DNA of 64,000 bases, from the NCBI RefSeq assembly GCF_000423285.1, contig NZ_AUHR01000007.1:1-64000 (forward strand), written 5' to 3'. Positions 8,107 to 17,280 of the stretch are shown here, one piece after another (position 1 is the first letter of the stretch; each line of letters opens with the position of its first letter). This DNA is from Laribacter hongkongensis DSM 14985 (GTDB lineage Bacteria > Pseudomonadota > Gammaproteobacteria > Burkholderiales > Aquaspirillaceae). The position numbers were made by a program, and so were the translations under genes. Under the pieces are notes generated by a model that saw nothing but the letters and a program-made list of their open reading frames with translations, was not told where the DNA came from and searched no databases.

Positions 8107-9474
8107 ATGCGTAAAACAAGCCCTCTTGTCCTCCTGCCCCTGCTGCTGGCCCTCGGCGGCTGCGCCAGCTGGACCAGCACGCCCTATGAAGCTCCGGTAC
8201 TCGACCTGCCGGCCCGCTGGACACCGCCCGCCCTGCCGGCCGGTGTCGAGACCACCGCCAACTGGTGGCAGGCGTTCAACGATCCGGCGCTCAACACCCT
8301 GGTCGACGAAGTGCTGGCCCGCAACAACGATCTGGCCGTGGCCGGCCTGCGCCTGCAACAGGCACGCCTGCGGGCCGGGCTGGCGTTCAGCAACCAGCTG
8401 CCGAGTGTGTCGGTCCGCCAGACCGGCAATGCCAGCCGCCAGCTGGGACAGGGAGACAGCGTCACCCATGCCTACGGACTGACCGGCGGACTCAGCTACG
8501 AAGTCGACCTCTGGGGCAAGCTGTCGCGCCAGCACGATGCCAGCCAATGGGAAGCCGAAGCCACGGCGGCCGATCTCGCCGGCACCCGGCTGACGCTGAT
8601 CGGCAGCACCGCCACCCTGTACTGGCAGCTGGGCTATCTCAACCAGCGCCTCACGCTGGCGCAGGCCAACACCGCCTACACGGCAGAAACCCTCAAGCTG
8701 GTAGAGGCGCAATACCGCGCCGGCGCTGCCTCCCGGCTGGAAGTGCTGTCGGCCAGCCAGTCGCTGGAAAGCCAGAAGGCCAGCGAAACCGACCTGATGC
8801 AGCAACGCGAGGAAGCCCGCAGCGCACTGGCCATCCTGCTGGACGGCCCGCCCGGGCGCGTGTTGCCGGAGCCGTCGCTGCTGCCGGAGGCCAGTCCGCC
8901 GGAAGTCCCGGCCGGGCTGCCCGCCGGGTTGCTGGCCCGCCGGCCGGACCTGATGGCAGCAGAGCTGCGGCTGCGGTCCAGTCTTGCTTCCGTCGATGTC
9001 ACCCGGGCCAGCTTTTATCCCGTGCTGAGCCTGACCGGCTCGCTCGGCACCAGCTCGGTGGCACTGGGTCAGCTGTTGCAGAATCCGCTCGGCGTGCTGG
9101 CATCGGAGCTGACCCTGCCGTTCCTGAACTGGAACGAGCGACGGCTGTCGGTCCAGGTGTCGGAAAACGAGTACCAGCAGGCACAGACCAAGTTCCGCCA
9201 GACGGTGTACGGTGCACTGAAGGAAGTCCACGACAGCCTGTCGGCACGGCAGCAGCTGGCCGAAAAGGATGCACGGCTGACGGCCTCGCTGGCGGCGGCA
9301 CGTGAAGTGGAACGGCTGTACGGCGTGCGTTACCGCGTCGGCGCCACCAGCCTCAAGGACTGGCTGGATGCGCAGCAGATCCGGCGCACGGCGGAAACCG
9401 GCTGGCTCGACAACCGCTTCGAGCAGTACAGGCGCCAGATCATCCTGTACCAGGCACTGGGCGGCGGCGCATGA
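8107..9474 (+). CDS. outer-membrane efflux lipoprotein (TolC/NodT family)
   Basis: A 455-residue outer-membrane factor. It has a lipoprotein signal with lipobox LGGC (Cys about residue 19), then two repeats of the OEP domain forming the coiled-coil tunnel and barrel (about 60-240 and 265-450). Family features include NWWQAFNDPALNTLVDEVLARNND near the N terminus and the RPDLMAAELRLRSS segment. It starts 3 bases after macB, so the operon encodes a complete tripartite pump with a dedicated channel. This differs from E. coli, where TolC is supplied from elsewhere. Confidence 0.92.
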   Translation: MRKTSPLVLLPLLLALGGCASWTSTPYEAPVLDLPARWTPPALPAGVETTANWWQAFNDPALNTLVDEVLARNNDLAVAGLRLQQARLRAGLAFSNQLPSVSVRQTGNASRQLGQGDSVTHAYGLTGGLSYEVDLWGKLSRQHDASQWEAEATAADLAGTRLTLIGSTATLYWQLGYLNQRLTLAQANTAYTAETLKLVEAQYRAGAASRLEVLSASQSLESQKASETDLMQQREEARSALAILLDGPPGRVLPEPSLLPEASPPEVPAGLPAGLLARRPDLMAAELRLRSSLASVDVTRASFYPVLSLTGSLGTSSVALGQLLQNPLGVLASELTLPFLNWNERRLSVQVSENEYQQAQTKFRQTVYGALKEVHDSLSARQQLAEKDARLTASLAAAREVERLYGVRYRVGATSLKDWLDAQQIRRTAETGWLDNRFEQYRRQIILYQALGGGA

Positions 9475-9478
9475 AAAC

Positions 9479-9499
9479 GGGGGCGCAACCTGCGCCCCC
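9479..9499. terminator. bidirectional terminator between converging operons
   Basis: GGGGGCGCA (9479-9487) pairs perfectly with TGCGCCCCC (9491-9499) around a 3-base loop. On the minus strand it is followed by CGTTTTC, a modest T tract, so it probably ends the mmsB transcript and also stops the efflux transcript. Confidence 0.7.
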
Positions 9500-9526
9500 T
9501 CCGGGTTGTGACCAGCAAGAGGCCGG

Positions 9527-10441
9527 TCAGCGGCAGCCGCCGGTTTCGCGTGGCACAAACAGGCCGACGATGCTGGAAAAATCCAGCGCGCCGTGGCCGC
9601 TCTGGCTCCACTGGGCATAAAGTTCGCGCGCCAGTCCGCCCAGCGGTACGGCCGCCTTGACCTCGATGGCCGACTCGACCGCCAGGCCGAGGTCCTTGAG
9701 CATCAGGTCGGCACCGAAACCGCCGGTATAGCCACGGCTGGCCGGCGCGTTTTCCATCACGCCCGGCCACGGGTTGTAGCGTTCGGTCACCCAGTTGGCA
9801 CCGGAGCTCTGGTCGATGATGCCCGAGAGCACCTGGACGTCCAGCCCCTGGCGGGCCCCAAGGGCCAGCGCCTCGCTGACGGCGATCATCTGCACGCCCA
9901 GGATCATGTTGTTGCACACCTTGGCCACCTGTCCGGCCCCGCTGCCCCCGGCATGAAAGATGTTCTTGCCCATGGCCACCAGCAGGGGCTGCGCACGGTC
10001 GAGCGCGGCATTGCTGCCGCCCACCATGAAGGTGAGCGTGGCGGCGGCGGCACCGGCCGTACCACCGGACACCGGTGCGTCGATCATGTCGATACCGCTG
10101 GCGGCAGCGGCAGCGGCAACTTTCTGGGCGCTGTGCGGGCTGATGGTGGAGCAGTCGATCACCAGCGTGCCGGCCGGCAGCAGCGCCAGCAGGCCGGATT
10201 CACCCTCGTCCCCCAGATACAGGCCTTCGACATGCCGGCTGGCCGGCAGCATCGACACCACCACCTCGGCGCCCTGTACGGCCTGCCGCACGTCTGCCGC
10301 ACCGCGGGCTCCCGCCGCGGTCAGCTCGTTGACGGCATCCAGGTTGAGATCGAACACCTGCAGCGGAAAACCGGCCCGCAACAGGTTTTTGGCCATGGGC
10401 GCCCCCATGTGGCCCAGACCGACAAACGCGACGCGACTCAT
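9527..10441 (-). CDS. mmsB: 3-hydroxyisobutyrate dehydrogenase
   Basis: A 304-residue NAD-dependent beta-hydroxyacid dehydrogenase that oxidises 3-hydroxyisobutyrate to methylmalonate semialdehyde in valine catabolism. The N-terminal Rossmann motif is VAFVGLGHMGAPMAKNL. The substrate-binding motif DAPVSGGTAGA and the catalytic Lys in GSGAGQVAKVCNNMILG (about residue 170) are intact. ATG at 10441 is chosen over a longer frame because it follows GGGAG and overlaps the upstream stop (ATGA). It is the last gene of the valine block and works with mmsA five genes upstream. Confidence 0.95.
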   Translation of the reverse strand: MSRVAFVGLGHMGAPMAKNLLRAGFPLQVFDLNLDAVNELTAAGARGAADVRQAVQGAEVVVSMLPASRHVEGLYLGDEGESGLLALLPAGTLVIDCSTISPHSAQKVAAAAAASGIDMIDAPVSGGTAGAAAATLTFMVGGSNAALDRAQPLLVAMGKNIFHAGGSGAGQVAKVCNNMILGVQMIAVSEALALGARQGLDVQVLSGIIDQSSGANWVTERYNPWPGVMENAPASRGYTGGFGADLMLKDLGLAVESAIEVKAAVPLGGLARELYAQWSQSGHGALDFSSIVGLFVPRETGGCR

Positions 10442-11574
10442 GCGCTTTCTCCCAGATGTGCCAGAGGCGACTCGGCCCACGGCGAAGTGAAATGCTGCTC
10501 CAGCCAGTCAGGCCGGATGTCTTCCAGCGTAGCCGGCTGCCAGCGAGGTGCATTGTCCTTGTCGACCATGCGGGCACGTACGCCTTCGGTAAAGTTGCCC
10601 ATCGAGCAGCAGCGCACCGACAGGACCAGTTCCATGCGGAACACCTCGGCCAGCAACAGGTGACGGGCCCGGTGGCGGATTTCCCAGGTCAGCGCCGCGG
10701 TGGCCGGACATCCGGCAGCAAAGCCGCGCACGGCTTCGCGCAGCCAGACATCGACATCGTCACGGGCAGTGGCAAAGCGGGCGGCCAGCGCCGGCAGGGT
10801 AGCGGCATCGGTCAGTTCCTGGATGCGGTCAAAATGCGCCTGCAGGCGTCCGGCCGGCATGATGTCGACGGAACGGGCGGCAAAGCCGGCCAGCAGTTCG
10901 CTCAGGCGGACGTGGTTGTCGGCCGGCTGCTCCGACCAGCGGGTGGCCGCCAGTTGCGCCATGATGGCGAGCTGGTGTTCGCGGGCGATGGCGTAGTCGG
11001 CGAGGTCGACGTAGCGACAGTCCGCCGCGTTGAGCGGCGCCCCGGTCAGCCCGAGGAACAGCCCGATGCGTCCTGGCATGCGGTTGAGGAACCAGCTGCC
11101 GCCGACATCGGGATACAGGCCGATGTTGATTTCCGGCATGGCCATGCGGGTGGTTTCGGTCACCACCCGGTGGCTGGCACCGGCCAGCAGCCCCAGCCCG
11201 CCGCCCATCACGATGCCGTCACCCCACACCAGCACCGGTTTGGTGCAGGCGTGGATCAGGTAATCGAGGGCGTATTCCTCGGTGAAGTAGACCGTGGCAA
11301 AAGGATGCGGACACGGTTCCGGTTCTTCGACCAGCTGGCGGCGCAAGGCCCGGATGTCGCCACCGGCACAAAAGGCCTTGTCGCCACTGCCGGCCAGCAC
11401 GATCAGGGCGATGTCCGGGTCATGCTGCCAGCGGGTCAGCCGCTCGGCCAGCAACCGGATCATGTCGAGCGTCAGGGCATTGAGCGTACGCTCGCTGTTG
11501 AGCAGCGCCGTGGCAATGCGCTGGCCGCCGGGCGTGAGCTGCTCGGAAAAAATGACGGAAGGCACCGGATTCAT
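10438..11574 (-). CDS. 3-hydroxyisobutyryl-CoA hydrolase
   Basis: A 378-residue crotonase-fold protein of the HIBCH/EHD3 type. It releases 3-hydroxyisobutyrate from its CoA ester, between the enoyl-CoA hydratase and mmsB steps. The oxyanion-hole segments KAFCAGGDIRAL and GIVMGGGLGL and the acidic residue of PEINIGLYPDVGG are present, and the length and C-terminal extension separate it from ordinary hydratases. Start at 11574 overlaps the upstream stop by four bases. In the valine pathway this enzyme removes CoA because methacrylyl-CoA-derived esters are toxic. Confidence 0.9.
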   Translation of the reverse strand: MNPVPSVIFSEQLTPGGQRIATALLNSERTLNALTLDMIRLLAERLTRWQHDPDIALIVLAGSGDKAFCAGGDIRALRRQLVEEPEPCPHPFATVYFTEEYALDYLIHACTKPVLVWGDGIVMGGGLGLLAGASHRVVTETTRMAMPEINIGLYPDVGGSWFLNRMPGRIGLFLGLTGAPLNAADCRYVDLADYAIAREHQLAIMAQLAATRWSEQPADNHVRLSELLAGFAARSVDIMPAGRLQAHFDRIQELTDAATLPALAARFATARDDVDVWLREAVRGFAAGCPATAALTWEIRHRARHLLLAEVFRMELVLSVRCCSMGNFTEGVRARMVDKDNAPRWQPATLEDIRPDWLEQHFTSPWAESPLAHLGESA

Positions 11575-12368
11575 GCGTGCTCCTTTCCGGCGACCTGCCA
11601 GACCGGCGGGCGCTTTTGCAGGAAGGCACCGACCCCTTCCTGCTGGTTGGAGCCGGCAAACAGGCCGACAAACAGCTCGCGCTCCAGCGGCAGGTTGAGT
11701 GCCGGCGGCAACGTGCGGGCAGCCTGCACCAGCCGCTTGCACGCCACCACGCTGTCCGGACTCTGGCGGGCAGCCCGCTCGGCCATCGCCAAGGCAGCCG
11801 GCAAGGCTTCGCCGGCCGGCACCACCTGCTCGACCAGACCGATGCGCTCGGCCGTGGCGGCGTCGATGCGCTCGCCCAGCAGGATCAGCCGCTTGGCCCA
11901 GCCCTCGCCGACCAGGTGCGGCAGCAGCTGGGTGCCGCCGGCGCACGGCAACAGGCCGACGCTGGCTTCGGGCAGCGCCAGCTGCGCCTGGGCCTCGGCC
12001 ACGCGCAGGTCACAGGCCAGCGCGACCTCCAGCCCGCCGCCCATGGCGTAGCCATTGATGGCAGCGATCGATACGCCACGGTAGGCCGACAGGCGCTCGA
12101 ACGCGCGGCCGAAGGCCTGCGACATCACGGCCGCCGTACCGCTGTCGCCGTCGGCAAACAGCTTGAGGTCGGCGCCGGCGCAAAAGAACTTGCTGCCCTC
12201 GCCCACCAGCACCAGTGCCCGGATGCCGGCATCGGCCTCCAGATCGTCAACCAGCCGCACCAGCGCATCCAGACTGTCGCGGGTCCAGGTATTGGCCGGG
12301 GGGTTGGACAAGGTAACCACGGCGGTACTGCCGCGTTTTTCCACCTGCAAACCGGGATAATCCGTCAT
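11571..12368 (-). CDS. enoyl-CoA hydratase/isomerase family protein
   Basis: A 265-residue crotonase. It probably hydrates methacrylyl-CoA to 3-hydroxyisobutyryl-CoA. The oxyanion-hole motifs are KFFCAGADLKLF and NGYAMGGGLEVALACDLRV, and the active-site region is LPEASVGLLPCAGGTQ. The first catalytic Glu is seen in ALPEASVG; the second position of typical ECH reads CAGG rather than P(G/A)xGG, which does not rule out hydratase activity. ATG at 12368 follows GGAGG. It overlaps both neighbours by four bases, so translation is coupled. Confidence 0.9.
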   Translation of the reverse strand: MTDYPGLQVEKRGSTAVVTLSNPPANTWTRDSLDALVRLVDDLEADAGIRALVLVGEGSKFFCAGADLKLFADGDSGTAAVMSQAFGRAFERLSAYRGVSIAAINGYAMGGGLEVALACDLRVAEAQAQLALPEASVGLLPCAGGTQLLPHLVGEGWAKRLILLGERIDAATAERIGLVEQVVPAGEALPAALAMAERAARQSPDSVVACKRLVQAARTLPPALNLPLERELFVGLFAGSNQQEGVGAFLQKRPPVWQVAGKEHA

Positions 12369-13525
12369 CGCAAAACCTCCGGCGCGCCTTCCTGCAGCAG
12401 ACGGCGCGCGATAATGAGCCGCATGATGTCGTTGGTACCTTCCAGAATCTGGTGTACGCGCAGATCGCGCACATGCCGTTCCAGCGGAAAGTCCTTCAGG
12501 TAGCCGTAGCCACCAAAGCATTGCAGTGCCTGGTTGGCGACGTTGAATGCCAGATCGGTGGCCAGCCGCTTGGCCATGGCGCAGTAGCAGCCGGCTTCGG
12601 GCTGCTGCTGGTCCAGCTGCCAGGCTGCCAGCCGTACCATCTGCCGCGCCGCCACCAATTCCGTCAGCATATCAGCCAGCCGGAACTGGATGTTCTGCAA
12701 CTGCGCCAGGGGCGCACCGAACTGGCGGCGCTCGCCAACGTAGCGCTGTGCGGCATCAAGGGCGGCCTGGGCTGTCCCGACGGCACAGGTGGCGATGTTG
12801 ATGCGGCCACCGTCCAGCCCCTTCATGGCAAAGGTGAATCCCTCGCCTTCTTCACCCAGCCGGTTGGCGACCGGAATGCTCACTTCCTCAAACGAGATGG
12901 AGCGGGTGGGCTGGCTGTTCCAGCCCATCTTTTTCTCTTTCTTGCCGTAGCGGACACCGGCGGCATCGGCCGGCACCACGAAAGCCGACACCCCTTTGGC
13001 ACCGGGGCCGCCGGTACGCGCCATCACCACCAGCACCTGGGTGCTGCCGGCACCGGAAATGAACATCTTGCTGCCGTTGAGGACGTAATGGTCACCGCGC
13101 CGCTCGGCGCGGGTGGACAGCGAAGTAGCATCCGAGCCGGCTCCGGGCTCGGTCAGGCAATAGCTGCCCAGCAGCTCGCCCGTGACCATGCGCGGCACCC
13201 AGGCTTCGGCCAGCGCCGGAGCCCCGAAGCTGGCGATCATCCAGCTCACCATGTTGTGGATGGTGAGGTAGGCCGCGGTCGACGTGCAGCCGTGGGCCAG
13301 CTCTTCAAACACGATGGCACTGTCCAGCCGCGACAGCTCCAGTCCGCCGTAGCATGCCGGGGTATACAGCCCGAGAAAGCCCATTTCGCCGGCACGCCGC
13401 AAGGTGTCGAGCGGGAAGGTTTCCTCTTCGTCCCAGCGGGCGGCAAACGGGGCCAGTTCATGACGGGCAAAATCGCGCGCACTGTCCTGGAAGGCGCGCT
13501 GCTGTTCGTTCAGGGCAAAGTCCAT
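12365..13525 (-). CDS. acyl-CoA dehydrogenase, probable isobutyryl-CoA dehydrogenase
   Basis: A 386-residue flavoprotein of standard length. FAD and substrate motifs are YCLTEPGAGSDA (about 130), the central beta domain with KMFISGAG, and the C-terminal helical domain ending in RVHQILEGTNDIMRLIIAR. The base appears to be the Glu of QILEGTND, the short-chain ACD position. Neighbours (mmsA, hydratase, HIBCH, mmsB) argue for isobutyryl-CoA as substrate, oxidised to methacrylyl-CoA; 2-methylbutyryl-CoA is also possible. Electrons would go to ETF, which is not in this window. Confidence 0.9.
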   Translation of the reverse strand: MDFALNEQQRAFQDSARDFARHELAPFAARWDEEETFPLDTLRRAGEMGFLGLYTPACYGGLELSRLDSAIVFEELAHGCTSTAAYLTIHNMVSWMIASFGAPALAEAWVPRMVTGELLGSYCLTEPGAGSDATSLSTRAERRGDHYVLNGSKMFISGAGSTQVLVVMARTGGPGAKGVSAFVVPADAAGVRYGKKEKKMGWNSQPTRSISFEEVSIPVANRLGEEGEGFTFAMKGLDGGRINIATCAVGTAQAALDAAQRYVGERRQFGAPLAQLQNIQFRLADMLTELVAARQMVRLAAWQLDQQQPEAGCYCAMAKRLATDLAFNVANQALQCFGGYGYLKDFPLERHVRDLRVHQILEGTNDIMRLIIARRLLQEGAPEVLR

Positions 13526-13529
13526 GACG

Positions 13530-15038
13530 CTACCTCAGGCTGATGGTGGTGTGGATGCGCCCTTGTGCGGCAGCATCGTCAAACCAGCGGCTGGTGACGG
13601 TCTTGGTCTGGGTATAGAACAGCACCGCCTGCTTGCCGTAGGGCCCCAGATCACCGAGCTTGGACGCCCGCGAACCGGTAAAGCTGAACAGCGGCACCGG
13701 CACCGGGATCGGCACGTTGATGCCGACCTGGCCGACGTCGATGTGTTCCTGGAAGCGGCGGGCGGCCGCTCCGGACTGGGTAAAGACGGCCGTGCCGTTG
13801 CCGTTGGGGTTGGCGTTGACCAGCGCAATGGCCTCGTCCAGCGAGTCGGCGCCCATCAGGCACAGGACCGGACCGAAGATTTCTTCGCGGTAGATGCCCA
13901 TCTGCGGCGTGACGCCACTGAAAATGGTCGGGCCGACAAAATTGCCCTGCGGCAGGCCGGCCACTTCGATGTCGCGTCCGTCCAGCTCCAGCCGGGCGCC
14001 TTCCTCGATGCCGCCGGCGATCAGGCCGTGGATGCGGTCACGTGCCGCCCGGGAAATCACCGGTCCCAGATCGGGATTGTCACGGCCGGCACCGACCGTC
14101 AGCGACCGGGCCTTGGTCACCAGTTCCGGAATCCAGGCCTGCGCCTCGCCCACCAGCACGGCCACCGACAGCGCCATGCAGCGCTGGCCGGCAGCACCGA
14201 ACGCGGCCCCGGCCAGCTGGTTGAGCGTCTGCTCCTTGCTGGCATCCGGCAAGACCACGGCGTGGTTCTTGGCGCCCATCATGCACTGCACGCGCTTGCC
14301 GGCAAGGCTGGCACGCTGGTAGACATGGGTGCCGACCCGGCTGGAGCCGACAAAGCTGACCGCCTTGATGTCCGGGTGGTCGCACAGCGCGTTCACAACG
14401 TCCTCGCCGCCGTGCACCACGTTGAGCACGCCGGCGGGAATGCCGGCCTCAAGCGCCAGCTCCACCAGCCGCATGGTCACCATCGGGTCCTGTTCGGACG
14501 GCTTGAGCACGAAGGTATTGCCGCAGGCAATCGCCATCGGGAACATCCACAGCGGAATCATGGCCGGGAAATTGAACGGGGTGATGCCGGCGCACACGCC
14601 GAGGGGCTGCATCACCGTATAGGTATCGACCCCGCCGGCCACGTTTTCGGCATATTCGCCCATTTGCAGCGTGCCGATGCTGGCGGCGTGCTCGACCACC
14701 TCCAGCCCGCGGAAAATGTCCCCTTCGGCATCCAGCAGGGTCTTGCCCTGTTCGGCGGTCAGGATGGCCGCCAGCTCGGCCATGTGCGTGCGGATCAGCT
14801 GCTGGTACTTGAGGAAAATCCGCGCCCGGGTGCCGACCGGGGTCTGCTTCCAGCCGGCAAATGCCGCCTTGCCGGCCGCTACTGCGGCCGCCACTTCGGC
14901 CTGCGTGGCCATCGGCACCCGTGCCAGCACCTCCTGCGTGGCCGGGTTGACGACATCGCGCCAGTGCCGGGTATCGGAATGCACGAATTCCCCGTTGATC
15001 AGGTGCGGCAGGTTCGGCGGTTGACTGTTGGCAGCCAT
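13530..15038 (-). CDS. mmsA: methylmalonate-semialdehyde dehydrogenase (CoA-acylating)
   Basis: A 502-residue aldehyde dehydrogenase that converts methylmalonate semialdehyde to propionyl-CoA, the last step of valine breakdown. It has the MmsA segments [27 protein letters not shown] and the nucleophile Cys in [13 protein letters not shown] (about residue 285). The usual ALDH Glu general base is absent, as in other CoA-acylating MMSDH enzymes. It has an AGGAG ribosome site. The gap of 70 bases to the PaaK-like gene allows an internal promoter. Confidence 0.95.
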   Translation of the reverse strand: MAANSQPPNLPHLINGEFVHSDTRHWRDVVNPATQEVLARVPMATQAEVAAAVAAGKAAFAGWKQTPVGTRARIFLKYQQLIRTHMAELAAILTAEQGKTLLDAEGDIFRGLEVVEHAASIGTLQMGEYAENVAGGVDTYTVMQPLGVCAGITPFNFPAMIPLWMFPMAIACGNTFVLKPSEQDPMVTMRLVELALEAGIPAGVLNVVHGGEDVVNALCDHPDIKAVSFVGSSRVGTHVYQRASLAGKRVQCMMGAKNHAVVLPDASKEQTLNQLAGAAFGAAGQRCMALSVAVLVGEAQAWIPELVTKARSLTVGAGRDNPDLGPVISRAARDRIHGLIAGGIEEGARLELDGRDIEVAGLPQGNFVGPTIFSGVTPQMGIYREEIFGPVLCLMGADSLDEAIALVNANPNGNGTAVFTQSGAAARRFQEHIDVGQVGINVPIPVPVPLFSFTGSRASKLGDLGPYGKQAVLFYTQTKTVTSRWFDDAAAQGRIHTTISLR

Positions 15039-15109
15039 GTTGTTTCTCCTCTTGCTACTTATGGATACGGCCCCGGGCGGGTCTGCCCGCGTACCGGAGC
15101 GCAGGACAT

Positions 15110-16333
15110 TCAGTGCGGCCGGCGATCCTCGATCACACGGCCGTCATTGGGCAGCGACCCCGGCGCCACGCACTCGACTTCAGCGCGCAGTTGCGCCAGC
15201 TCGCGGAACATGTCGGCCACGGCGGGTGCCAGTGCCGGCTCCGGCGTTTCCACCAGCAGGCGCAGGCTGTCCTGCTGTTCGTGGCGCCCGACCACCAGCC
15301 GGACCCGGCCCAGGCCGGCAAAACGTGCCGCCACACCATGTACCTGCGCCGGATGGACAAACAGCCCGCGCACCTTGACGGTCTGGTCGGCGCGACCGAG
15401 CCAGCCTTTCAGCACCCGGCCGGTACGACCGCACGGGCTGGGTTCACCGGCAAACGCCGACAGGTCGCCGGTAGCAAAGCGCACCAGCGGATAGGCCGGG
15501 TGGAAAGTAGTCACCACCACCTCACCCACCTCGCCGTCCGGCACCGGTTCACCCGTACCCGGCCGGACGATTTCGACCAGTACGTCTTCGTCACACACCA
15601 GTCCGCCGCCGGGAACACCCTCATAGGCGATCAGCCCGAGGTCGGCAGTGGCATAGCACTGGAAAGCCTCCAGACCGGCCGCCTCAAAGGCCGTGCGCAA
15701 GTCCGGAGTCAGGGCTTCGCCACTGACCAGCGCCCGCCGTAGCCGGGGCAGCAGCACGCCCAGTTCCTGCGCCCGTTGCAGCAGGATGTGCAGGAAGGAC
15801 GGCGTGCCGACGTAGGCGTGCGGTTGCAGGGCACGCATGGCGTTGACCTGCAGCTCGGTCTGGCCGGGGCCGGCCGGAAACACGGCGCAACCACTGGCCC
15901 GACAGCCAAGGTCGAGCATGAATCCCCCCGGAGTCAGGTGATAGGCAAAGCTGTTGTGCACCAGCCAGCCGGGGCGAAAGCCGGCAGCCCGGCAGGCACG
16001 GCCCATGCGCCACGGATCGGCCAGCTCGCCCTGCGGCTCGAAAATCGGTCCGGGCGAGGCAAACACCCGTCCGGCAGCTCCGGCTGCGACCGTGGCATAG
16101 CCGCCGAACGGCGGTTCGGCCATCTGCTCGGCCAGCAGGTGTGATTTTCGCGTCAGCGGTATGCGGGCCAGTGCCTCCCAGCTGGTAACACTGGCCGGAT
16201 CAATGTCCGACAGCAGGCGCCGGTAAGCCGGGCTGTGCTCCCTGGCCCACGCCAGCTGGCGCGGCAGCAGCCGGAACCATTCGGCCTCCCGTTCGGAACG
16301 GGGGCGGTATTCACGCAGATCGGGTGCATGCAT
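15110..16333 (-). CDS. PaaK-like AMP-binding protein with degenerate P-loop
   Basis: A 407-residue member of the phenylacetate-CoA ligase superfamily. Late motifs are kept: [10 protein letters not shown] and [19 protein letters not shown] (hinge and A8). The early nucleotide loop normally reading SSGTTGxP is replaced by a segment reading [10 protein letters not shown] (about residues 90-99), and the usual YG(x)SE reads YATADLG. The family is clear, but adenylation of a carboxylate cannot be assumed. It sits directly after the ABC importer genes, a neighbourhood I recall from other betaproteobacteria. It may use or sense the imported acid. Confidence 0.75.
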   Translation of the reverse strand: MHAPDLREYRPRSEREAEWFRLLPRQLAWAREHSPAYRRLLSDIDPASVTSWEALARIPLTRKSHLLAEQMAEPPFGGYATVAAGAAGRVFASPGPIFEPQGELADPWRMGRACRAAGFRPGWLVHNSFAYHLTPGGFMLDLGCRASGCAVFPAGPGQTELQVNAMRALQPHAYVGTPSFLHILLQRAQELGVLLPRLRRALVSGEALTPDLRTAFEAAGLEAFQCYATADLGLIAYEGVPGGGLVCDEDVLVEIVRPGTGEPVPDGEVGEVVVTTFHPAYPLVRFATGDLSAFAGEPSPCGRTGRVLKGWLGRADQTVKVRGLFVHPAQVHGVAARFAGLGRVRLVVGRHEQQDSLRLLVETPEPALAPAVADMFRELAQLRAEVECVAPGSLPNDGRVIEDRRPH

Positions 16334-16371
16334 CGACAGCCTCTTTCCTTGTAATGGACGGTACCGGCGGT

Positions 16372-17223
16372 TCAGGCCAGCCAGCGCTTGCGCCGGCGGT
16401 AGTGCTTGACCTCGCGGAAGCTCTTGCGTCCTTCGCCGCCCAGTCCCAGATAAAACTCCTTGACGTCCTCGTTGGCCGCCAGTGCGGCGGCTTCGCCGTC
16501 CATGACCACCCGGCCGTTTTCGAGGATGTAACCGTAGTCGGCATAACGCAGGGCCATGCTGGTGTTCTGCTCGGCCAGCAGGAAACTCACCCGTTCCTTC
16601 TGGTTGAGATCGCGCACGATCTCGAAAATTTCCTCGACGATCTGCGGTGCCAGCCCCATCGACGGCTCATCGAGCAGGATCATCTGCGGGCTGGCCATCA
16701 GGGCGCGGCCGACCGCAACCATCTGCTGCTCGCCGCCCGAGGTGTAGCCGGCCTGGCTCTGGCGCCGGACCTTGAGGCGCGGGAAATAGTGGTAGACCCG
16801 CTCGAGGGCGGCCTGCATGCCGGCCCGGCCCAGGCTCCGGGTATAGGCACCGGTCAGCAGGTTTTCTTCCACGGTCAGGTGGCCAAAGCAGTGCCGGCCT
16901 TCCATCACCTGCACGACACCACGCTTGACCAGTGCATCCGGCGACAGGGCCTCCACCCGCTCGCCGCGGTATTCGATGCAGCCCTTGGTCACCTGGCCGC
17001 GCTCGCTGCCCAGCAGGTTGGAAATCGCCTTCAGGGTCGTGGTCTTGCCGGCGCCGTTGCCGCCCATCAGCGCCACGATGCGGCCTTCGGGCACGTCCAG
17101 CGACACGCCCTTGAGCACCAGGATGACGTGGTTGTAGATGACTTCGATGTTGTTGACCGACAGCAGGAACGGGGTGGCAACGGCGGGATGCGCTGCGGTC
17201 ACGGTGGCCGTGGCTGTTTGCAT
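16372..17223 (-). CDS. livF: branched-chain-type ABC transporter ATPase (LivF-like)
   Basis: A 283-residue cytoplasmic ATPase. Walker A is GGNGAGKTT, the signature is TSGGEQQMVAVGRALM, and Walker B is MILLDEPSMGLAPQIVEEIFE. These are typical of LivF, the second ATPase of HAAT-family importers. ATG at 17223 follows GGAGAAC; an upstream in-frame ATG would add 14 residues without family support. A 20-residue Ala/Thr-rich N-terminal extension and a basic C-terminal tail (KHYRRRKRWLA) are unusual for LivF. It lies downstream of the binding protein in one operon. Confidence 0.9.
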   Translation of the reverse strand: MQTATATVTAAHPAVATPFLLSVNNIEVIYNHVILVLKGVSLDVPEGRIVALMGGNGAGKTTTLKAISNLLGSERGQVTKGCIEYRGERVEALSPDALVKRGVVQVMEGRHCFGHLTVEENLLTGAYTRSLGRAGMQAALERVYHYFPRLKVRRQSQAGYTSGGEQQMVAVGRALMASPQMILLDEPSMGLAPQIVEEIFEIVRDLNQKERVSFLLAEQNTSMALRYADYGYILENGRVVMDGEAAALAANEDVKEFYLGLGGEGRKSFREVKHYRRRKRWLA

Positions 17224-17280
17224 GACGTTCTCCGACACGGCCCGCGTCCGCCTGGGCGGCGGCACGGGCCGCTGGCTGGA

